Source of the DNA: Hydnum rufescens UP504
Taxonomy: Eukaryota; Basidiomycota; Agaricomycetes; Cantharellales; Hydnaceae
DNA length: 64,000 bases
Reading direction: 5' to 3'
NCBI GenBank assembly: GCA_014904985.1
Contig: MU129132.1
Span: 19,229-83,228, forward strand
Within the stretch, counting starts at the first letter, position 1. Each line of letters begins with the position of its first letter. The notes under the pieces were generated by a model. The model made no database searches. It was not told the origin of the DNA and saw nothing but the letters and a program-made list of their open reading frames with translations. Positions 56,504-64,000 of this stretch are shown here, one piece after another. The translations under genes were made by a program, and so were the position numbers.

Positions 56504-58161
56504 TCGAATTCCAAGCCGGTTTTCGTATGCGATGTCACACCCGGTGACGTCACTTACTGTATTGTCACGGTTCGACCACAAGTGGCACTCTTTATTACTT
56601 TAGAAGGGCTGAACCAGGGAGTGGGGTATGTACCGATGGTAAGGGAACAAATTCATTACGGTATGTGTACACCGCTACTTTTCCTCGGAGTGGCGACTCC
56701 AGTGACATCATTGGGTTGACTGTGATCTTGGTCGTTTCAAGTTCGCCAGTAATTCTCTCGCAGGACGTCCGCTATAAAAGTCGGAATAAACTCCAATCCT
56801 TGCGATGAGGCAAAAATTTTCTCGAATGTGGTGTATACAGCGTCCTCGTCCTTGTCCTCGGATGTGGGCATATTAATGCAATAAGGCAGCATGGCCTCGA
56901 CCTTTCTATAATGCTGATAAGATTACATCGAAGAACGTTGAGATGAGATGCATATAATTTGCTGGGGGTCTGGTAGTTCCTCGTATATTCTGGGAAATGC
57001 TGCCTGAAAACCAACTAGGCAATCTTGTCCTTGATACAACACGGGAACAGGGTCTCAGCGGCTGCAAGCTGACGATCGATGTCCTGGGGTCGGGGTGTGC
57101 ATCTGCGTGCGATTGTTGGGGTCCGCGGAATTTGTTGTAAGAAACAATCCAAACCGCCAGCCACCACAATGATTCGAGGTCACTGCATGCAAGTAGTTAT
57201 GAGCAAATGGAAAGTCTGCAGGTCCATTCCCTTGTACAAGTTCCTGTTGCCAGATTTGTTTATCTTTTCCTTAAGAATAGAGGGTTCATCGGGGAGAAAC
57301 AGATATATATAACTGCGCAGAGACCTCGATAGACATGAACTGTGTCGTGCCCTGTCAAGAATGTTCAGTGTGTTGTCATATAATAAATCGCGTTCCACCT
57401 GCCGTGCGCATCTCATGACTCGTCGTGTCCCCGATTCTCTTTCCATATTCCAGATCCACCAGACCAGGCCCCATCAAGCCATCTCCATGACTGGGGTATT
57501 GTGGAAATGCCTTTTCATGAGCTTCTTATCTTCTTCTTCTCCTCTCTCGTACAATTGGGTGAGAATGGCACCTTCCCTGGGGTGATCATAGTCGATCCAG
57601 ATGTCCTTTAGTACAACAGGGTTACCCTTTTCCTTGTCACGTTCGTCGACTTCAATGGCTTCGAAAACGCGAGTCTCTCGACCTCGGAGTGGCTCCGCAC
57701 CAAACGACCTCGGTTTCTCGTTGCCATACAGTCATTATGAATTGTGTCGGATCTCACGCGTCACGTATCCTGGACCCTTCGTCCCGGCGGTGATTCTTCA
57801 GTGTCGTCAGGGCGGCTCGCGTTGCCCCGTATAAATTTTCGAATTAAGCGCCCAGCGAGTATTCCGGTGTGGAACATCCAAGACGTTCACCGGATGAACT
57901 TTTGGGCATGCATTTCACCACCCCCATATGCTAGACCACTTCGGTGCGCATTCCCAGCCCCGGTGAGGCTTCTTCCTTTCATCTGAAACTATTCATAGAG
58001 GCCGGGGCATATGACCAGAACCGAAGTAGCCGTTACCAGATGAATAAAGATACTATACTGAAATTATGGGTGTTTAGTATATGTTATCGTGCATCATTCC
58101 GTTGGCTCTTCCACGCCAAATCCGACAGAGAATAAACCGCCACACCCTCCCAAATCAACTA
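56504..58161. other. Gene-poor stretch with kinase relic
   Basis: About 1.6 kb in which only the FunK1-like relic (57495-57676) could be recognised. Confidence 0.45.
57495..57676 (-). pseudogene. FunK1-type fungal protein kinase relic
   Basis: Minus-strand frame reading VFEAIEVDE, then NPVVLKDIWIDYDHPREGAI and a KKLMKRHF block. The VLKDxWIDxxRxREGxIL motif is typical of the fungal-specific FunK1 kinases that expand in basidiomycetes, where it surrounds the ATP-lysine region. Stops interrupt the frame at both ends (for example just before the KPL block near 57680 and after PVMEMA), and no HRD or DFG motif was seen. A decayed fragment, not a working kinase. Confidence 0.65.
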
Positions 58162-59280
58162 TCAGCATATTTCCCAAGATACAAAGAAAGATACTGTGCC
58201 GAATACCTTGGATGTGACTTTGTTGACAACTTTGGCGCCCACCAGAGCCATGAGGCATTTGTTCACCAGGACGGGCGTAAGTGTTGGCATTCTCACCAGG
58301 TCAGCTGCTAAAATGAGGCGTCGAGTTATTCACATCCCATGCGAAGGCAAGATTTAAGTGAGAGACGCACGCCGGAGCCCAGTGGTGGCTTCCATGAGGC
58401 CGAGGATGACGCCTTCCACTGCGTTACGAAGAGTCTGCAGAAAATTTGATGATAATGGGGATTGCGTATGAATCAAAATTCCAGTTTGGTGATCCTATCC
58501 CGAGGAACTTACGGCATCGCGTCCACGGAAGTCCACTGGAGCGAGATCGAGTAATCTCTCTATCCACATCTGTAACCAGGGAAGGAGGGGGTCATGATCA
58601 TGATGACGACTATGCAGGTGGCTAAAGGAAGAAAGGGCGGGGATTTTACGCACGTCGCGGGCCTTCTTCTCCTTGGCTGTCAGCTTGGGCTTGGAACCTC
58701 CCTTGGGGATAGGTTTGGACAGCACATTGGATATCGGTGGAGATTTATCTTCTGCAGGTGGCGCACTAGGAACCAAATAACTGGGTTCAGGGACACCCTC
58801 ATCAGATACCGTAGGGCTCGCGGGGAGCGGAGGAAGTGTGGAATGGATCGCATTTTGTGCCCGTTCCACTAGACACACACACGAGTTGGTACGAGTCATG
58901 GCGGCTTCAAAGGATTGTGCCTACGGTCTTTCATCCTTAGCGGAAGGATTCTGGAGTAGGAGCCTGGTGTTGGAGATCTTCAGGCGAGTGGATCCATTCC
59001 AACAGATATTATCACGCACTTCTGGCCATTCCACACACAACGTATTCATTTTCATGGCAAATAGATACGAAGAGAATGCCTCATTAAAAGCATCGAGGGA
59101 ATCAGAGAGTGCATTCAAGCCATCGATATTGGCTATGAGTGTGCTTGTTTCGTCCGCGAGCTCGACCATTGCTGGGGCAAGAAACTCGAGACCCGTAGAC
59201 CCAGGGACGCTGCTACCCGACCGCGCAAGTGCCGAGAGAGACCCCTGGGAGACACGGCGCAACGGTGTTCGAGCGTGCAT
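58162..59280 (-). CDS. DAM1: DASH complex subunit DAM1
   Basis: Outer-kinetochore protein that couples chromosomes to microtubules as part of the DASH/Dam1 ring. ATG 59280: MHARTPLRRVSQGSLSALAR; then GSTGLEFLAPAMVELADE, ANIDGLNALSDSLDAFNEAF and SSYLFAMKMNTLCVEWPE, the conserved Dam1 helical core. After an intron of about 150 nt a Pro-rich exon reads VERAQNAIHSTLPPLPASP and PKLTAKEKKARD. Another exon follows LLDLAPVDFRGRDA with TLRNAVEGVILGLMEATTGL. A last exon, PVLVNKCLMALVGAKVVNK, probably closes the protein near 58162. The 3' exons are assigned by position and are less certain; the phase of the first intron was not resolved. It is head-to-head with another DASH subunit, ASK1, 107 nt away. 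Confidence 0.82.
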
Positions 59281-59387
59281 TCGTTTCAGGTGAGAGTGTT
59301 GCTGCCTGTTTGTTAGACACGGGGGCGATATGCGGCAAACCCCGGATTGTGAGAGACGCATTATCTGCCCACTGAAACTTAGGAAGG
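59281..59387. promoter_or_regulatory. Bidirectional promoter shared by DAM1 and ASK1
   Basis: 107 nt between divergent ATGs (59280 and 59388). Two subunits of the same mitotic complex share it, so co-regulation is likely. No obvious TATA box or known motif could be asserted by eye. Confidence 0.65.
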
Positions 59388-61223
59388 ATGGCAGCTCGAG
59401 AATGGGTGCCCCATCCTGACCCTTCCACCATCGTCGTGCCGGGCCTTGACCCGAATGCGCCCGTTACTGAGCAGCTGGAACTCATGGATCAGCTCATCAC
59501 ACTGCGACTTCAGGTACGTTGACGCGTCCCAGCGAGTTGGTATTCGCGACTCATGGATGATATATTTGTATAGAACGTGGACGCCATATTTGCAGACATT
59601 CATAGTATTATTATCGGTCAATTGCTTCCATCTATCAAGAGATACTCGATGAATACTCAACCCACTCGAGAGGCTGCTCATGTGCGTTTTGTTCCAAGGA
59701 ACCTTCTATTTCACGCGTTAACGGATCTCGCTTGATAAGTATTGGAAAACATTCTTCGAGATTGCCGCCAATGTCAAGGTCCCCATGCCTGGCGGGGAAC
59801 CATCAGTGCCGGAGGAGGAACAGCACACCGCGCCGTCAGACGGAGATTCTTCCCATCACACAGAAGAGAAGACTCACGAGAGCCATGATCAAGCATCCTT
59901 TTCATCTGATCGCACCCCGGCGAATTACTCCTTCGACCCGGTTTTGTCGTCTACCCCTGCCCATGGTGCCCCAGTGGACTCGACGACCACTAGTAGCACC
60001 AGTTCTGACGTTTCCTTCCCCGCCTTCTTAGGTCCCGGCGGGGAAAAATTGTTAGACATCAATCTCTCATTGCCTAGTGCTGGGGGAGCACCCCGACCAT
60101 CTTCAATTCCTGCCTCTGACCAATCTTACGGGTCTTCATCTATTACTAGTATTACATCGAAAGGGAAAGGAAAGCTTGCGGACATCACAAGCTCCTCTAG
60201 TATCTCGAACGTATTCTCCAACACGCCCTCCCCTAAAAAGGCGAAAGTTCACGGAAATTTGAACTGCGCCAAGACGTCTTGCGGCAGAACCTGCGTCAGG
60301 CCATCACACCGAAACGTCCTCCGCTACCTCCAAATCCATTTATGAGCTCCACTGTTAAGGCACCCTGGGATGGCATCGTTGATCTTGCGCACTATTCATC
60401 CGCCACTTCCGACTCATCCATCAGCTTCGGTCTATCACCAGAACTCAAGATGAAATACTTCAGCACACCCCAGTATAAGCTAATGCGAAGCACCACAGAG
60501 GAAGCAGTTGCTATTCGAATGGCAGAGACGAAGGCGAGGCTCCCGTCTGAGTCCAGTCAGGATGAATCACTGCCTCCTCCACCAACGCCTATGAGTGCTG
60601 CAAAACGCGCGAAGCAGCTCCGAGAGATCCGGGAGCGACATTCTGTGGCCAGTGGCGGTTGGTACAGGTCCAATCTCCTTCGAGACGACGATGACGGCGG
60701 TGGGGGTGGGGAATTTTACGACGACGATAGCTCGTTGGAGTCTGACGATTACGCATCTACCTCTGCGCCACCGAGACCTTCTTATGGTGGTGGTGTGGAC
60801 GACAACGATTTGGATTCGGACTCGGACTCGGACTTCGAATTTGACGGTAATGAGTCCGGGAACCTACCAGCTGCACAACACTCCTACTCCAATTCGGACT
60901 CTGGCAGCTCTGATCACAATAAAAATGATGGCGACAATGGTGGTGATAATTCTGCCCAAGTGTCTCTACCACCACGTCCGATCATTGATGATGATACCAG
61001 TCAGGTGGTTTTTGACCACACGGCAACCGGACCTACCGAGACGATATTCGGCGTACGTCCTGGAATCCAAATATCCGCAGCTCAGTTCGAGCGAAACCTT
61101 GGCAAAGCACTGAATGCGCGCATGCTGCCGAATGTAAATCCTCTCGACAGCCCTACCCCTGGTATGGCTGCCCCCGGAAGGCGTCCCTCAGGGCCTTCAA
61201 ACCCCCGGAATGCAAGAGGATAA
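59388..61223 (+). CDS. ASK1: DASH complex subunit ASK1
   Basis: Kinetochore-microtubule protein of the DASH/Dam1 complex. Exon 1 59388-59513, exon 2 59574-59681, exon 3 from 59740. The N-terminal domain holds STIVVPGLDPNAPVTEQLEL, MDQLITLRLQNVDAIFADIH, LLPSIKRYSMNTQPTREAA and YWKTFFEIAANVKVP, the classic Ask1 signature. After it come a long Ser/Thr/Asp-rich disordered region (with Cdk-type SP/TP sites), an ELRQDVLRQNLRQAITPKRP helix, and an acidic Asp/Ser-rich stretch. The end is a Pro-rich C-terminus, TAG-free to the TAA at 61221-61223. Near 60255 the frame changes by one base (KVHG to KFELRQDV), as in neighbouring genes, and then stays open for about 310 codons. The role is taken from the family; cell-cycle phosphorylation is inferred from the SP/TP sites. 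Confidence 0.88.
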
Positions 61224-61904
61224 TTGGGATGGCTTTCGAGATCACTTACACTGGATGTTGTGGATATATATCTCGCCTGGTTTCCTTGAGATATGCCCGG
61301 TGGGTGGTTGTGCTCATGTATGCACCGAGTTGGGTGACGAGTGTGCATCTCCTACACGGTATCTTTGGCCTCGCCGGTGATCAATATAGTGGTGGAAGGA
61401 TCTATTGAGATGGTGGGGTGCCCAGGGGTGGCTAGATGACACTGCGTAGAGATTTGAGGGAATAACTATCCGTGGGACAACGGGGCGGTGTCGACGATAA
61501 ATTTGGCGTTTGGCCTAATCAAATGCATAGATGTTCGGCGCTTCCGAAATGATCGGCACGAGTGGAACCTTCTGAACTTGGTCTTCCTTGTATCGTATGC
61601 GATTTTTTTGTAGTACATCGTAGCCTATTGTACACTATGGTGACAACGAGGCCCAGAGCCAACATGTTCCTCCGTTTTCTTTTCCTCGTTTCAGTTTGAT
61701 ACCCGTTCTCGTTGTGTGAAACGGTTTCAAGAGCAGTTAGGCATCTCTAGATAAATTTGCGTTTCTAGTCACGATCAGGAAGGGAGGAGATAAATCCATT
61801 AAAAGCCATCGTCAGCATGCCATACCTAATACATGGGAAAGAGAACATCAACCCCCAAGCAGACACAAGTTAAGACGTACATTTCAAGGCGATGACTGTC
61901 TTCA
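61224..61904. other. Intergenic between convergent ASK1 and NAD(P)-binding gene
   Basis: No gene seen; holds two 3' ends. Confidence 0.5.
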
Positions 61905-63069
61905 TCAATAAGCGAGGACGACCTGATGTCCCCACCATTTCTTAGCCGCTGCTCCTTCCTCATCACTATCACCACTTCGTAACAACGCCGCTACAAACCC
62001 CCCCACATCCGTCCTCGAAATGGTGCTCATACCCTTTCCCTCGCTCTCCTTCCCCTCCTGCCTTAGGCGATACCCACCGTCGCCTCTCACCTTTGTAATA
62101 CCCCGGGCAGGTCCGTCAGTGAAAGATGCCGGGCGCAGGACGCATACGTCAACCGGGTCAATAAACCCACTGGGCAGTGCAGCGAGGGTCTCGGGTGCGA
62201 GGATGTGAGGACTTACTTCCGAAGAGGAGGGAAAGAAGCGCGGTAGGGGGGAGGAAGTGGCATGGGGAGGGACGAGCGCATTCGCTAGGGAGACCTCCAT
62301 CGCCAGCCTGTCGTCATACCCACGCGGCGGGGCGATCTTGCTGAGTATTCGTAGCCTAGACAGACAGGCCATGGACGGGCGGATATCAGTGTTCATTCCG
62401 AGGCTGGGAAGATGGACTGGAATGACAGCGGGAATTAAAGTGAAAGCCTGCATACGTGGAAGGGGCAACCTTGAGAGCTTCTTTGCCTATGCCGGCGGAG
62501 CTGATGACAACCAATTTGGGCTTCGGATTATAGCCTGGATAGTTCTCGGAAAGAACTTTGAGTAGCACTGTCATACCTAAGCACGAAATTGGCGTTCAAA
62601 AGGGGTGACGAGACAGGCGATGGGTCAAGCAGACCTCGGCAACAGAGTTCAGGGGGAGAATTTTTGGAGCCTGATACTATCATTTTCATAGTGTCCAGAA
62701 ACCCGTCAGGGGACGCGAATCCTACCAACCATTGCGCATAGAATCAGTCACACTACATCTACATCTATCGCGTAAGCAGTTGGAAACAAACGCACCGATG
62801 GAAAAGACAATTGCCTCGGGCTTTGGTCCTGCCGCGTGAAGAAGTACACGGACACTGTCTTCACTATGAGCGCTTCCCTCCACAAGCGTTGTCCGCGATT
62901 TCACATCATCATCGAGAGCAGTCCACCGTGGTTCGGATTCCTTGAAGGAAGAAACAGATGGTAGGAGAAGTACGCTCTGAATATCCTTTCGTGTATGAGC
63001 AAGCTTGGCGTACGCTGTAAAACCTACGCCACGGGAAGCGCCCAGATACACAACAGTGCCACCACTCAT
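61905..63069 (-). CDS. NAD(P)-binding Rossmann-fold protein (NmrA/atypical SDR-like)
   Basis: Atypical short-chain dehydrogenase/NmrA-like protein of unknown substrate. ATG 63069: MSGGTVVYLGASRGVGFTAY, a GxSRGxG dinucleotide-binding loop right after the first beta strand. SVLLLPSVSSF, RTTLVEGSAHSEDSV and PEAIVFSIG follow as in this family. After introns LKVLSENYPGYNPKPKLVVI then SSAGIGK supplies the beta-strand with the active-site-like SS. A later exon reads PPRGYDDRLAMEVSLANAL, and FIDPVDVCVLRPASFTDGPA is a typical late strand and loop. The protein ends WWGHQVVLAY, stop at 61905-61907. Exon borders between about 62300 and 62750 were not fully resolved, and a frame change near 62470 might be an intron or an indel. 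Cytosolic location is presumed. Confidence 0.78.
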
Positions 63070-64000
63070 GGCTGTTCTCACTAATGGGATTAGCAACTAT
63101 CTTTAAGTAATCGGACCACTCCGCCATTGAATTGTGGACGACTTGGCCTATTTCGAGACACAATTCTAGTGCCATCTCAAAACCGGTAGTTGGCCAGTTC
63201 AGGAACCGCACGTTCCCGCAGTTAGCTGTCGACTAAGGTCAAGGTTCATACTGAATCGGTGAGAGATCATGTGGGTCCTTTTTTCGTTGTTCAGCCTGAG
63301 GGCGGTCTGTGATGGGCCTGTGATGCGTGACAGTCCCTAGTTGTCACTGTGACTGAACATTTCGGACGCATTCACGGTGCTCCGGTGTCTCCACGCAATT
63401 TTGAGTCTCTCAGGAGGATATGGGAAAAAAATGAAAGGCAGGAATGATGGTGCAATTGTCCGCATTACAGGAAATGAGATAGAACCAGGAGGATTTGAAT
63501 ATCAATAATAATGATGACTATGACTACGTGCGTGTTGCTATCGACGACTGGACATCCAGTGGGGGAGTTCTTCTGGAGCGACAGTTCTGCTTAATTATCA
63601 TTGTTATGCCGGCGGTTAATCGTGTGGTTCGTATGCCGCATGGCACCTCATTTGAATATTAGGACGTGCACCTCTGTTCACTATTGGTATCAGAAATTCT
63701 TAGGCGAGAATCATCGTATCGCACAGTGGGGAGGTCGTCACCAATAAGGAGCGGTATGAGAGTTGGAGGATCGAAGACGCGGCGAGAAGGCCGCAAGTTC
63801 ACCCAAAAGACGATGTCTGGATCCATACATTTAACGACACTCCGATAGCCCGTGTAACGGTAATTCTGCATATTCAGGCTGCGTGAACTAGCGGAATGCA
63901 CAGGCCCGGATACTGTATGCGTCGTGGAACCCCAATAAATGGGTAGTTGAAGTCCAAGAGTGATATGTCCTACGAATTCATGATGTGACCAATTCCCCTA
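63070..64000. other. Intergenic at window end, no gene seen
   Basis: 5' flank of the NAD(P)-binding gene and about 900 bases with only short open frames. A gene may begin outside the window. Confidence 0.45.

Noticed and set aside
57601..57834. 77-codon plus-strand open frame rich in Ser
   Set aside because: Lies antisense to the kinase relic on the minus strand.
1..64000. tRNA, rRNA or CRISPR features
   Set aside because: No T-arm/B-box context forming a cloverleaf and no spaced identical repeats were found; the DNA is eukaryotic.

Overview
The window looks like nuclear DNA of a filamentous basidiomycete, probably an Agaricomycete. Genes are split by many 50-65 nt GT-AG introns, and the content includes FAS1, SHO1, FunK1-type kinase, cAMP-receptor-like GPCR, Mediator, DASH and USB1 families. 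Products were recognised by reading conserved motifs; no database search was possible.

Layout. 1-13260: a degenerate direct array of three related units, each starting with a 7-TM GPCR-like gene; units 1 and 2 also share an unrecognised downstream segment, and unit 1 carries a 1.9 kb insertion with an HSP70-like fragment. 13966-15379 (-): secreted two-domain FAS1 protein. 17100-17422: Copia reverse transcriptase relic. 17854-19110 (-): Gfd2/YDR514C-like exonuclease-fold protein. 20376-21876 (-): inositol monophosphatase, head-to-head with MED12 (21946-27954, +). 28591-29327 (+): RidA/Mmf1. 29490-31325 (-): multi-pass membrane protein. 33847-34995 (+) proteasome alpha5 and 35069-36836 (+) UBA3, 73 nt apart. 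37491-39021 (-): osmosensor SHO1. 39887-40562 (-): NTF2-fold mRNA export factor. 41755-43461 (-): unrecognised membrane protein. 49338-50701 (+): NUP54-type nucleoporin. 51330-51925: DEAD-box helicase fragment. 52116-54181 (-): PEX3. 55360-56503 (-): USB1. 58162-59280 (-) DAM1 and 59388-61223 (+) ASK1, two DASH kinetochore subunits sharing a 107 nt promoter. 61905-63069 (-): NAD(P)-binding protein.

Two patterns go beyond single genes. First, 45895-48690 is a circularly permuted copy of the PEX3-USB1 interval 53017-55440: its two ends are neighbours in the parent, and the parent's two ends are joined inside it. This is what insertion of an excised DNA circle would leave. Second, about eight otherwise intact conserved genes (IMPase, MED12, UBA3, SHO1, NUP54, USB1, ASK1, Gfd2-like) need a single-base correction, often beside a short homopolymer, for their exons to join in frame. 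That suggests uncorrected sequence error more than mass gene death, and protein predictions here should allow for it.

I found no clearly new multi-gene system. The permuted duplication and the unknown segment of the GPCR array are the best candidates for further work. No tRNA, rRNA or CRISPR was seen.
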